A DNA stretch of 64,000 nucleotides from Solea solea (Eukaryota > Chordata > Actinopteri > Pleuronectiformes > Soleidae): assembly GCF_958295425.1 (NCBI RefSeq), contig NC_081143.1:14394891-14458890 (forward strand). Reading direction: 5' to 3'. Numbering within the stretch: position 1 is the first letter of the stretch; every line of letters begins with the position of its first letter. Position numbers and translations under genes: made by a program. A model generated the notes under the pieces. That model did not search any database. It saw nothing but the letters and a program-made list of their open reading frames with translations, and was not told the DNA's origin. Shown here in pieces: positions 1-11,770 of this stretch.

Positions 1-459
1 ACTTTCACTTCGTATTAATGGTTTATTCAGTGTAAGGCCAGGGAACATAATTAGAGAAAACAACGTTGTTTTTATGGAAAACAAAAATCTGTCTCTTTTA
101 TTAAAGTTTGATGTTTTGTTGACCCCGATCTCCTCCCTTCTGTCTCTGTGTGATACCATCAGCTCACTCCTTCCCGTCCTCCTGTGAGTATTCCTGCAGC
201 CAGTCAGTGTGACGTTCTATCACCTTGTCATTTCAGATGGTGAAGATGGTGAATTGTGCAAGTATAGACACTTGTAAACGCTTGTCATCCACCCACTGTC
301 TGCCTCTTTATCCCCCACGTGAGTGTTGCCGGGGCTGGAGCTAATCGTAGCTGACATGTGGCCCTAAATGCTCGTCAGATGTTGTCATATTATAACGTCG
401 ATCAGTGTGATTCTCTTAACTACACACCACTTAGCACCTCCAAACCGCCACAGGTCTAT

Positions 460-492
<33 letters not shown>

Positions 493-549
493 CACACTAG
501 CTATATTTTTTCAGCTCCTGAGTTCTATTTCATGTGACAGGGTGCATGC
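1..549. other. Gene-free upstream DNA
   Basis: No supported exon. The stretch is ordinary A+T-rich vertebrate intergenic sequence with an (AC)n microsatellite at about 461-491. A TTTCAG-ATGGTG string near 231-243 looks like a splice acceptor, but no recognisable coding sequence follows it. Confidence 0.6.
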
Positions 550-848
550 ATGTGTGTGTGTCTAAGTGTGCTTGTATTTGTGACCTCTTTAGGGCCATTT
601 CTGGCCTAAACACTGACCTTGTCAAGACCAGAAGAGACCGAAACCTGGACTTAATGAGGCAGAAAATTATTTCTGAGAAACTGATTGAGTGTAGGGCTAC
701 AATTTGGATTGTGGTTGAGTTAAGGTATTAACTGGTTGTAGTTAAGATCGGGGATAACTCTTTGTTTAGGCTGAATGAATGGAAGTAAATGAATGTTCTT
801 AAAAGAACAGCCGCGTGAACCTGTGTGTGTGTGTGTGTGTGTGCGTGT
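550..848 (+). repeat. Family A dispersed repeat, copy A1
   Basis: Near full-length copy of a ~300 bp repeat that I recognise by comparison within this window. It opens after a TG tract with cttgtatttgtgacc, continues with agggccatttctggc and a gaaacctgg...taatgaggcag block, then a TTAAGG-type stretch and ggctgaatgaatggaag. It closes with agaacagccgcgtgaacc running into (TG)n. Copies A2 to A8 share the same order of blocks. No coding capacity is evident. Its mobilisation mechanism is unknown. Confidence 0.75.
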
Positions 849-2764
849 GAATAAAACATGGGTAAATTGGGACTGTCAGGTTGACTTTCATGAACGAACA
901 GCGTGCAGTGACACACTGAGCAGAAGCTATTACCTCTATCAGGACACACAAACTGTTCACAGCAGGTGTCTTATAATATCCCATCATCAAGCTGATCCAC
1001 TAAATGACTCTAATAGAGGTAAAAGCAGGCACAGTGAACTTACTCCAGTTAACTGGCACACTCTCACACTTGTTTTATTTTTCATTGTATCAATCAAGAC
1101 TTTGAAACAAACACATTGAAACTATTGGTGAGCAAACCAATTCACAAGTAATAATTAAAAGTTATATCATAATATTCAACAAATCACTGTTTGTATTCAG
1201 GGGTCTTCATAATAGAGTACTAATGCAATTGCCATGGAAAAACCGATGCTTAAAGGATGAAGTATTTGGCTTTGTAGTAGTACATAATGTCTGTGTAATG
1301 AGTCTTTCCTGTCATTCATATTTCCCCATTTTCTCATTACAACACAACTGAAGCTTTTAAAATCATAATTCCTGATTTTAGTCCTGATTGAGTTTTCATT
1401 ATATCATCATCATCTTGTGATAAAATGGCTATAAGGTCATCTGGAAACAGGATCGCGATACAATTCAAGTTGATGACAGGTTTTTGGACACATTTACCTG
1501 ATAACACACAACAAAAATACTGAAGATAACAGCCAGCTGAGGATATTGTTTATAAAAAAGAATTTGTTTTGAAATAGTTGAGAAGTGATGAACAGCAGAT
1601 AAAGCAGCTGTTTTATTTTAGATGTTAAGAAATGAAACTTCTAGTTCCTTCAAGCTTCAGTCAGAATACTTGCAGCGTTACATATCAATATCAATCAATG
1701 TGTTGTGATCACATTTTATGCTATATTACGCATTCTTATCCTCGTATGTGTCCGGCGTTAATCCAGTGCAAACCTGAATTCTGTGCCTGGATGAAGTTTT
1801 GCGTGGGGAGATGATGCACGAGGACAGAACCCGAGTAAACAAGTCTTCTGTTTTGTTCTGTGAACCAGCTAAAGCGTGGAGAATTCACTCTGCCACAGTG
1901 ATCTGAGAACTCGCAACACGCAGTTGTTTGCAGCACGCTGACTTTCTTTTTGATGTGCTCTGTGGCAATCCAAGGTCGCATGGGCTGTGTGTGCGCGTTG
2001 TCTTTGTGTTTGTATTGTTTCTGGGAGACGAGCTGCGACAAGGCCACAGCGAGGAAACCGGTACACTAATGACATGTGACAGGGGTATATACGGCTTTGA
2101 CCCAGTCGCAACGTTTCTCCCCCTTTTCGCTCCTTTTCACATCATTTTCTCAGTTTGTCTCTGAGTTCAGTTGACAGCAGATGTGAGGAAGGAAAACCCT
2201 CCGGTGTTGTTTTTCCATGTCTCTGTGAAACACTGTCATCCAGCCCATGGCCGCTCTTGCCAGCAGTCGTCATTCCTGATTTCTTTAACATGCATGTGGT
2301 TGAGCAGCGTTTCTGCACATTATCCCAGCAAAGTTAATCTAATGATCGGCTGGTGTCACAGGTTGTAAAGCAGGCAGCATTTCCTCTGATTCTAATTCAA
2401 AACGAGACAGTTGGCTGTGTATTTTAAGATGAGGAATGTATGTAAGACATGCAGGTGTGGGGGAAGTGAACAGGGCCACAGCAGACCCACGCCTACATCT
2501 GTAGACGTGGTGCAGAGACACAGAATGTGACGTGTTTCCCATCACGAAACAAGCACAAGCCATTTGATCTGTCACTTGAGCGTTATTTCATATAAAGTAT
2601 TTCAATCAGAAGAGACAAGTGAATGAAAATGAGTTTATTACAAATTGAACACAACAATGTCTTCACTGGACAGAATAATGTAATGACAGTTTGACGTCTA
2701 TTGTCTATATTGAGTTTGGCGCTTGGACATCTGCCTCTTAAGTCTAGACTCGAGGAGCATTTTT
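849..2764. other. Gene-free stretch
   Basis: No gene seen. The short ORFs here lack recognisable domains. Bases 1439-1472 are a 34 nt sequence repeated almost exactly at 3007-3040, so part of this stretch is probably the end of a dispersed element. Confidence 0.55.
1439..1472 (+). repeat. Direct repeat copy 1 of 2
   Basis: This 34 nt sequence begins atctggaaacaggatcgc and ends acaattcaagttg. It is found again at 3007-3040 with a single mismatch. The second copy lies just outside the inverted-repeat element at 2765-2984, so this is probably a shared fragment of a transposable-element family. Confidence 0.75.
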
Positions 2765-2984
2765 GACGTCACATTTATGTCAAAAGTCGTGAGAGCGGTG
2801 AAACTAAGCAGCAACTAAGCAGTGCAGCCACCTGCTTTAGTTGTTTCTCACTCGCAGCCGTCTAAACTGCTCACTGTTGTTCAATAAGCACGCAAGGACA
2901 TATATTGCGCGGTTATACGTTAATATCTGCTTCTTCGTGATCATGTTTTACTGCTCTCACGACTTTTGACATAAAGGCGACGCC
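2765..2984. mobile_element. MITE-like element with ~40 bp terminal inverted repeats
   Basis: Bases 2765-2804 and 2945-2984 are inverted copies. The core tttatgtcaaaagtcgtgag is perfect and the full arms pair at roughly 85-88 percent. The 140 bp between the arms has no ORF. A ~220 bp length with long inverted ends and no coding content fits a miniature inverted-repeat transposable element or foldback element. The family is unknown and target-site duplications were not resolved. Confidence 0.65.
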
Positions 2985-5751
2985 ATAATAACGAGATAAT
3001 AAGATAATCTGGAAACAGGATCGCCATACAATTCAAGTTGTGCTCAGAAGTTTGTCAGTAAAACTCTAAGTAAGCGCATTAAAGTAAAAACTTAAACACT
3101 CATCAGAGGACTGCTGGTATTATGAGGTTGTGAGTTCAGTTCCCAGGTAACTTGTTGAATGATTTCCACAAACTTCAGTGAACTCAAAACCTGCTCAGCG
3201 ATTGAACTCGTGGCCCAGACTTCCTTGTTTGTCCACTGGTGATATGTTCGTGCACATGGGCGTTAGTGGGTATTATGTGTGTAAGAGCTGAGTTGACAAA
3301 AAGCAGAGAAGAGCAAGAGGAAGTGAATCCTTCAAAAGAGGAGAAAGAGGGTCAAAATTGGAGGATGATGGAGAGTGTGTGATTGTTGTTTTGTATCTCG
3401 GGGACGAAGGTCATGATAATTAGCCTGTAAATCATCTGGTTTGAATCACTGACAGAGACCCAAAAGCCTCCAGGTTAGACACACCGTGAGTATAAGTGTG
3501 TGTCCAGGTATGTTGAGTGCCACTGCACAATCGGTGACCCCATAAAGTGGTGCCTGCAGGGAAGCAGTTCTCCACCGCCATAGCTCAGTATCTCAGCCAG
3601 CAACGATCAGAGATCAGAGATCTCCTGTCAGGGAACTGATCTACGCTGCAGCAGCAGCAGCAGCCAGGAGATTCATGCTTGTCCAATATTCTACACTGAA
3701 GCAACCCACAAAGTGCAGAAAACATCTCATAGGAGGCGTTGAATCAAAGCTTGTCCCAGGTCAGAAAAACTACAGCTGATAGCACTTACTGACTGAAGCT
3801 GCTGAAGGGTGAACGGACGCCAAAAAAAAGAATAGGGAAAACTCTGCCGCACCTGATGCGGAGGTGAGAGAGTTAATATCCATCATTCACTCCAGCATGC
3901 TCCACCTCAACTGTTGCTCTAGAATTAGTGGCTGCATTTTTCTGACCATCACACACTTCCGTCGTTCACATCTGGAGCTGCCTCAGGACGTGCACTGAGG
4001 TTGACTGGAGTTGGCAGGACATTATTGACTGGTCACTGGTGTGTGTGTGTGTGTGTGCTGCATCACCTTGCTGTGGGCGTGACACACAGTGAGAGATGGA
4101 GGGGCCTGCTCTGAGGTTTACATGCCCACGCACTCACACAGCTCCTCCTCCTCGAGGCATCTTGAGGTCAGCAGCAGTGTGTTTTCCTGTTTTGTCGGCC
4201 ATGAGGAAAAAGGAGGATTAGACTTGGACAGGCTTCTGCAACAACTTGACAGAAAACCTGTGATGCGGGAAAAGGGGGGGTGGTGTTCAGCAGATGAGGT
4301 GATCAGAACAAAGTCCTTTGGGGAGGGTTAGGGATGGATGTTTGGTTGTTTGTTTGTTAGTTAGTTGAGGGAACTCAGACCAAGTTCAGGTTATTAATCT
4401 CTTAGCTGCTTCTCTAATGATGAGGCACATCTTCCCACGTTTGGCACATTTGTATTAAATGCAGCTGCCTTAGAGTCCGCTGTAATGACTCATTTCAACT
4501 GTTTGTCTTCAAACTAAAATTGTGTCTCTTAGACCATGAAACAAGGCTGTTCAATGATGTTTACCTTTAAGGGTCCAGTGTTGAAGATTTAGGTAAAAAT
4601 ATTTTGATTTTGTATAAATAGAATTTCAAATAATCATACTGTTTTTTAGTGTGTGTGTGTGTGTGTGTGTTTATAGCCACAGAATAGGCCTTTATATTAA
4701 CATAATGACTTATGTTCTTATGTTGGACCATCATGTTTTTTGTTATAGACAAACCAAGCATCTTTTGAATTTGAATGAAAACTTAAAGCTATCCTAGGTT
4801 CTCCTAATGCTTGAAAAGTTAGAAATATTCAGCTACAACACGCAACTTCACATTATTTTGCAGATTCTATTCGATAAAAAAACAAACTCAAACAAATTTT
4901 ATTTGTTCACAGAAGGCAATTCAAGGTCTTATACTCACCAAAAAAACGTATCTTAGCTTTAACAGCAAAAAACAAAAAACCCCATAACAACAAACCTCTC
5001 CATTTCAGATTCTTTCAAAATGCTTCTGTTTACTCTCTCTCCTCTGGATCTGTTTTCTCCATCACTTCATAACCTGCAGAAATATGACAAGGACATTATT
5101 AATACGATAAAGACTTTTCACTTCCTCCTCCTCCCCTGGTCTGTAATAAAACAAATCTGTGTGTTCCACTGTGTAAAAACAGTGGAATGATCCAGATCAC
5201 ATCCCTGTCTTGCTTCCTTGATTAACATCTCTGGCTTGTGTTGTGTTGTGTGTTGGGGAAAAAATCTAAGGTGCAGCAGTGTTATATTCATCAGAAAGAA
5301 AAGCACGGATGAATAATTAGCACACAGGTTCTTTAGAGGAAGCGATACACACGTACGCCTGAGGACATGAGCAGAGAAAACTGTGCAAATGCTAACTACG
5401 CAAAAAATATGAGCCACACATGATCTCAAATACACACTCGGTCACCTTTTGCAGATCTGAGGACCATCTGTCACAACAGCAGTACGGTCATCTCTGTATA
5501 AACTGTTAACAGACACGAGAGCGCTCTGTGTGAGGCTCATCCAGCACGACATACCTTCACAGTCTGGATCAAAGCTTGTCTATTTACTCCTGTGGGTTAC
5601 AGAAAGTCAACAGACCTGATAATAATGTTTAAATGTTTCAGGTTTATTTTCCAGTTTCTCTATTCAGTATTCACTGCTTTGCCAGGATTCTTCACCCCGC
5701 ACCTGGAAAATGATGTGTTCAGAGCTCCGTTTCTCAGTGATGTGACTGACG

Positions 5752-5789
<38 letters not shown>

Positions 5790-8639
5790 AGTAATGCCAC
5801 GGAGCACAAACATTCCTCAGTGATGCCGTTCCCACAATTTTACCCAAAACACCAAGTGTCACATCCCTTCCAGCCCTTCTAGGGGCAACTCTTCACTCTC
5901 TGACAAACTGGTGCCGACGTGTAAATGTAGAACTTAAAACAATAAAGGCATATTTCTTTTTCCTCAGGACAAAGAAACCTCAGTCCTGTCAGAGGGGGGA
6001 ATGTTTGGATCATGCCAAAGTCTGTGTTCTGCTTTTTTTTTTTTTGTTTTACCTTCATGACTTCGCCATTTACTGTATGTTTTCATGAAGAGTGTCTGAC
6101 ATCTTGAAAAACACAAGGCATTCTTGGGAGTTGTTTTAAGTTTGTTTTTATTTAAATAGAATAGAATTTGAATCAGTTGGATACAGTACTAATACAAAGA
6201 ATGCAACTGTTGTGCTGTACATAGTGATTATAGTGATTGCTAATTTTTAACTCTTGTTCCTAGTTGGGCTTTTACAGCACAATATGGGTTTAAAACATGC
6301 TAAAGCTACATTACACAATACACTAAAATACATAACTCAAAAACGCCTGAAAAGATGAATCCAACCTCCATCAGGACACAAAGAATGAATGGGTACATGG
6401 GTTTTTCTACTAGCCAGCACTTAACCTTTGTTGTAAACCGTTTTATATCTTGAATTAATTTGTATATGGTATTTTACACTTACCAAACACCATGCTCCTG
6501 GTTACTGTGTTACCGTCATGTTGTTGGATGTACCTGGAAAGAGGCTCTGGAGCTGGACGATGAAGACAATTTTGAAAAAAAGTTTGAGTCATGAGTAAAG
6601 CTCTCAAAATATGTGAATCCTCTTGTGGCCATGACCGTATTTTAAACTGCATCTTATTGTGCAATAAGGACGGTGTAATCACTAAAATTTGCTCTTTTAA
6701 AGGATGACATAAACCTCACTCTTGACCTCTCGTAGATCATTTTATTTCATTATATCAAATATCAAACTCTGAAACAACTGTTCCAACAAGAACTAAATAC
6801 ATTTACTCAATTGTAAGTGTTGCACTATTTAAATGTCATTCTATTTCCACTCGGCTTCATTTCAGGGAAAACTTTTTTAGTCATAGAACAATTTTTACTT
6901 AATTTTAAGTAAATTGGCAAAAAACACATTGTATATCTGAACTTTATTTGTGCATAAGGATCCCTACATAGAGCTAACATCTGTGCTCCGCTCAGCTAAT
7001 AACTATAAATAGTATTGAAAAGAATAGATCAGTCATTAATAAGTCGGATATATGTGAGCATTAATTAGAATTTAAAACCATATACATGTAACCATCACCA
7101 TCATAAGTTTTCTCCAACTGCGTCAGTAACAAAATTAAAATGCTTCAAAACCAGAGTAATACTGAATCAAATAATAAACACTGTGTTCATTTCTCTACAT
7201 GACAGGTACGTTTTTATTCATTTAAAGTGGATTTGAAACTGAACACAATATTTAGACATATTGAAAAATAGCACAAAGGCTGGAAATCAATTTATCAAAA
7301 GGTAATTACGCCTACTAACGCGTTCAAAGCTCATTAATACACAAATTAGAAATAACCTGTTAATTAGTGAGCCTTCAGGGAGCTGGAGGGAGGAGAAGCA
7401 ACACTGTGCTACAGATGATTAGAGGACAGAGGTGATCTCATCCTAATATCAGAAAGAAAAATAAGCAGATTTCCTCAAGACTGACTTTTCTGTGTGTTTA
7501 CAGTATTCATAAGCACCACCTGCTCACAAATGAACTCTTTAATCTTCGTGGTGCATTCTGTGTTATTATGAGTGTGAAGTACAAAAAAACTCAAATGAAA
7601 CACGTTGTTCTGTGTTTCTTCACTTTGAACAGGCTGCTGTGCATCTGTTTGATTTCACATCTGATGTAACCAGACAACACGGGTTAATGACGGCAGTCGG
7701 TTCTAACAAGTAAAAAGAAAAAAAGCTGGTTTATCAGATGTCACAAGAATGCTGTGTTTTAATGTGTGGTTGAAGCAGAAATAACCCAAATGTGTAGTTT
7801 TAGAAATGTATTCCAATGCAGGAAACATTGTTGGACATAAACAATGTTCATGCTGAGAGGCTTTTAAGGCTTTGCCAAAGCTGTTAATCTAAAGTAATTA
7901 TTATGTTGTTTTCCCCCTTAAATCAAACCATATCACAGTTTTGCTGCTCTGCCTCCCTGAAAAATAATCCCCTTTGCCTCTCCGAATAATCGTTATTGGT
8001 TTCCTGCCTTTATTGTAAAGACAGCTGTTCCTGAGCGCGTTACAGTGGCAGCACAGATAGCTTTGTATAACGATACCCGTGTGCTCCTAAATAAACGTGC
8101 ACATGCATACACACCCTCGCTGTCCCTCACACTCCCACGTGCACTCTTTCCACCCTGTGTGACTGTCCAAGTGGTAGAAAGTGCCAATAGCCTTAAAACC
8201 ACAGGAAAATTGCATTTTAAATTCATGAATTCGATAGTAATATGAATAACAGCAGATTGGAGGCAGGAAGTGGGCTGCTTTCCCAACGGCGGCGAAAAGC
8301 AAACTAAATGTAAAGATAACGACTTTTTCCACAGATTAACTGCGCCTCAAATTGCATCTCAATTTACCAGACAAATAAGCAGTTGAAATAAAGTTGCACT
8401 TGAACCTCACATGGTCATTTGTTTTTAATGGGTTACTCCCAAGAGTGTCTTCAAATTATTGAGCGGTCAGTAAATGTGAGTGGCAAGGAAACATACACAG
8501 ATCGGGCTGTTTGCGGTCGACTTATTTCTCTCAGATTTGAGGCTCAACTGTGACTCTGCATTTGCAAATATCTTTTCCATGTTTTTGTGTGAGAAAAGTT
8601 TGTGTGAGTGTGCAGTTAACCTTCTTCTCTCTTTCTCAT
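2985..8639. other. Gene-free stretch
   Basis: No exon supported. It holds the second direct-repeat copy (3007-3040), a short CAG run near 3650-3662, TG tracts near 4039-4058, 4651-4670 and 5757-5787, and a long A+T-rich zone (about 6100-7480). Sequence around 6960-7480 contains many TAAT and ATTA motifs and could include conserved noncoding DNA, which only cross-species alignment can show. Confidence 0.5.
3007..3040 (+). repeat. Direct repeat copy 2 of 2
   Basis: Matches 1439-1472 at 33 of 34 positions. It sits 22 bp beyond the right arm of the MITE-like element, so it may belong to a larger element containing those inverted repeats. Confidence 0.75.
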
Positions 8640-8782
8640 ACACACACAGGTTTGCACAGCTATTCTTCTTGGGACACTGCATTGACTTCCATTCATTTGA
8701 ACAGCCTGAACAAAGCATTGTCCCTAACCTTAACCATAACCAGTTAATGCCTAGCCTTAACCTTAACCTAACCACAGTTTAA
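8467..8782. other. Overlapping chance ORFs over copy A2
   Basis: Open frames on both strands over this interval translate the family A repeat and its flank. They include runs such as NLNHNQLMPSLNLNL that come from the degenerate TTAGGG-like motif. They are listed only to warn that they are repeat read-through, not genes. Confidence 0.8.
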
Positions 8783-8916
8783 ATCTTAGCCCTAACCTTA
8801 AATCAGCACTGAGGTTGTGTCTCATTAGGGGTCTCCATGAGGACCACTGGTTCTGACGAGGGGTCCGTGTTTATGCCAAAGAAGGCCCTAAAGAAGTAAT
8901 GAATACACACACACAT
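8640..8916 (-). repeat. Family A dispersed repeat, copy A2
   Basis: Reverse-oriented, close to full-length family A copy. The + strand reads (AC)n, aggtttgcacagctattctt, then cattgacttccattcattt, a run of ccttaaccttaacc motifs, the ctcattagg and gtctccatgaggaccac blocks, and ends at (AC)n near 8905-8916. It carries AC/TG tracts at both ends, as other copies do. Confidence 0.8.
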
Positions 8917-9066
8917 GCGCACTCTTTAAATGTTTAAGATGAGCAGTAAGTTACTAAGTTACTTGGCAGTCGTTCATGAAACATAACATTGTTTCATTTC
9001 TGTGCTTCTAAATCTGGATCCATGTTTGTTGACGCAGACTGTGGAATGGAACACTCTCTCTCTCCC

Positions 9067-9068
9067 TG

Positions 9069-9128
<60 letters not shown>

Positions 9129-9138
9129 TGTGTGTGTG
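9067..9138. repeat. (GTGC)n tetranucleotide microsatellite passing into (TG)n
   Basis: About 15 head-to-tail GTGC units from roughly 9069 to 9130, followed by a short TG run. It lies directly at the 5' edge of family A copy A3, the position usually taken by the flanking TG tract. Confidence 0.95.
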
Positions 9139-9378
9139 GTTACCACTTTAGGGCCTTTTCTGGCATAAACACACTGGACCAGTAGTCCATATGGTGACCA
9201 AAAACCTGGTCGTAATGAGGCAGAACCTCAACTCTGAGGAACTGGTTAAGTTTGGGGCTAAAAACTGAATTGTGGTTAAGTTGAGGCTTAGGGTTAGGCA
9301 TCAACTGGTTGGTTAGAGATAACACTTTGCTTATGCTGTCCAAATGAATTAAAGTAAATTTAGAGGATAGCGGTGTGG
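9139..9378 (+). repeat. Family A dispersed repeat, copy A3
   Basis: Family A blocks in order: agggccttttctggcataaa, a gaccagtagtcc block, aaaaacctggtcgtaatgag, gaggaactggttaag, aattgtggttaagttgagg, catcaactggtt and gtccaaatgaattaaagtaa. It is followed within ~30 bp by partial family B copy B1, one of several A-B neighbours. Confidence 0.8.
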
Positions 9379-9404
9379 ACCAAACATTCATATAAACCAT
9401 ACTG

Positions 9405-9520
9405 AATGATCATATTTTGGCTGGTCCTCACATCTTTAAAGAGCCTTTTTGGGGATAAAGATTCAGGTTAGGGTAAGGGTAAAGGTTAGGTTTAGGCTAT
9501 TGTGTGTGTGTGTGTCCAGT
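9405..9520 (+). repeat. Family B dispersed repeat, partial copy B1
   Basis: Contains the B core ttttggctggtcctcacatc, then taaagagcctttttgggg and a run of ggttagggtaagggtaaagg-type motifs, and ends in (TG)n at about 9501-9517. The 5' module is missing. Confidence 0.7.
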
Positions 9521-10424
9521 TATAACCCACCTTTATCCCTTCATCCCTATGGACATCTGTAGTAATACTATACAACATATTCTGTACACAGTGTCATAGT
9601 TCCTTTTGTGTGTCGCACAGCTTTTGTCTGTATTGAGTGTTGGATACAAATAAAAGTAAACACGTTCATTAGTTGTGGACTCATTAGTTAATCCTGGTGT
9701 TGTTCAACAGGAACAAGAGACACCACTACAGGTCATATCTGGGGGTTGGGAGAGTAAATCAGTATGGCTGTTTATGTTGGAGGACTAGAAATATTTTAGG
9801 CATGTTACTCCCCGAAGAAAAAGAAATCATGGTTGTTTTGCACAATACTTTTCAGTTAAACTCTATTAGGAAGAATTCAACTAATAACCATGTAATACCT
9901 AGAATGGGTCTCCTATGGCAGCCAAGAGGCTTACTTCTCTAGATCCTCATTGTCATTGATGGAACAATACACATGCACTTCATTAAACTGTCAGAGTTGG
10001 TTCTCGGCCAACAAAATCTGGCAAAAAACTGATTTTAGCCACTAAATGCTAACCTAATACAAATGTATGCCTGTCTGCAAAGTCTACGACAACGTAAAAG
10101 TATGTTAGCTGCTTAAATTTACTGTTTCTTTCAATATGGAAACTCCTGCACCCACAGTAAAGAAAATCAGTGTTTTGAGCTTGTGAGGGCTCGGGAGCAG
10201 CTTGTCTACTGCTGCCTTGTTTGGTCAATTATTCTGTTAATTTGAACCAAGGATTTCACACAGAAATCACAAACTAACACATTAGGCAGCAGTGGATCTA
10301 CCTCTGTGTGCCAGGATGTAAAATATGAGATTCTCTATGGACTTTGGTGCAGGGAGTGAAAGTCACAGTTCATTGACGAGCACTATGGAATAATACTGAA
10401 ATTATTTGACACAAAATGAGAGCG
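9521..10424. other. Gene-free stretch
   Basis: No exon, RNA gene or clear repeat recognised. The 81-codon frame at 9697-9942 has no recognisable domain and no splice context that I can support. Confidence 0.5.
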
Positions 10425-10475
10425 ATTGGTCCGGACGAGGTCTGTTTTTGTGCCAGAAAGTTCCCACAAACGTGA
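10425..10475 (-). repeat. Family A end fragment
   Basis: The + strand reads attggtccggacgaggtctg then tttttgtgccagaaagttcc. This matches the block in copies A2 and A5 that runs from the gaccactggttctgacgagg segment to the 'tgccaaagaaggccc' end. It abuts family B copy B2. Confidence 0.55.
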
Positions 10476-10489
10476 GGAGTGACAAACCG

Positions 10490-10745
10490 TTAGACGTAAT
10501 GCATTCCCTAGCCCCTTATCCTAACCTTAACCATCACACACACACACACACAGTGCCTAACCCTAACCTTTATCCTCACCCCAACCTAAACTATATTCTA
10601 ACTGTAACCTTAACCCTCAAAAATCCCTTTAAAGTTGTGAGGACCAGAACAAAATGTCCTCACTTCCTTAGGTTTATAAATGTTTTTAATCCTCACAAAG
10701 ATACCCATACAAGAACACACACACACACACACACACACACATTCC
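10490..10745 (-). repeat. Family B dispersed repeat, copy B2
   Basis: Reverse-oriented copy. The + strand reads gtaatgcattccctagcccc, then ccttaaccatcacac, cctaaccctaacc-type runs, aaatccctttaaagttgtga, ggaccagaacaaaatgtcc, ending in (AC)n at about 10711-10741. An (AC)n tract is also inserted near 10535-10552 where other copies have none. Confidence 0.8.
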
Positions 10746-11499
10746 CATAAGTTCATAGGCCAGTCCCCATGTCTAATCCCAGGCCTTTAGTGAGACAAAG
10801 GACTCCGTTCTCTCTGTGGCCACCATGCTAATCTGCCCTCCAAACTACAAAGGCACTTGAGCAGACGGCTCCGTGCTTCTACAGGGATTATCATTCACTT
10901 ATTGAACCGGCTCTTATGGGTTTGGAATAGTCGAGGAAAAAGAGAGAGCGATGCAGTGGCATACAGTTAAGGGGAGCAAAAGGCATGAACCCACTTGAGT
11001 TTATTTTCTTTCACCGAGTGAAACGCGTGATTGAAATGTTAATATAGCAGAGCTGCAGTCCCCATATTCTCCTCGCACATGAATTTCTCCATCTGGAGAG
11101 AAACAGAGGTTGTAAAAGAAAGACAGAAAGAATGAGGGGGGAAAAAGCACAAAAGAAAGGAACAAGAGTGTTTTTTTGTTTTTTTTTTAAAGTGAGACAG
11201 AGAGGCTGGAATGTGGGAACAGCCAATAAAAGCTCCCCATGTAATCGCCACCATAATCCTTGTAAAACAACCCTGCAAAGGTGGTGCATGCATGTACGCG
11301 TGTGTGGCAAATTAAAGTTTACATAATTAGAGACTTCTTCCACGTATTTAGTGATCGTTTAATCGTGCCAGTTAATATTTTATTTGAAGTGATTTGGGCA
11401 GTTATTTGGTTAGCAGTCCTTGCAGATATACTGTATAATTGTGACAGCTTTTGCCGTGAGATTCAAACCCTCCAGTCTATACTGCTCGACTCACCCTGA

Positions 11500-11517
11500 C
11501 CCCCCCCCCCCCCCCCC
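11500..11517. repeat. Poly-C run
   Basis: Eighteen consecutive C on the + strand, directly after a tcaccctga segment. Length is prone to sequencing error and real polymorphism. Confidence 0.9.
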
Positions 11518-11649
11518 ACAAACATCTTGCTCTTCAACTGTTGCATTTAATTCCAGTCATGCTTTCTTTCCCCCTGCAAAGCATGGCAAAACTGATCATT
11601 TCCAACATGCTGGACCTCTCTGCTGTACCATGGATGAAAGTCCGGGCTG

Positions 11650-11770
11650 AGGTTTCACCGTGCAAAACATTAATATCATGAGTTTAATCTCATTAAAATG
11701 TAGCGGATTAGTAAACAAGTCTCCCTTTCAGAACTTTTCATGAGATTTACGGCGTTTTTTCTTTTCTTTT
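11650..11770. promoter_or_regulatory. Candidate conserved noncoding element
   Basis: Low-repeat, A+T-rich block with clustered TAAT/ATTA cores (cattaatatcatgag, ctcattaaaatg, ggattagtaaacaag). The last is a forkhead-like GTAAACA next to a homeodomain-like GGATTA. The call rests only on composition and motif density; no alignment was possible. Confidence 0.2.

Noticed and set aside
231..300. Possible exon after TTTCAG near the left edge
   Set aside because: The downstream frame is short, has no recognisable product and no clear donor.
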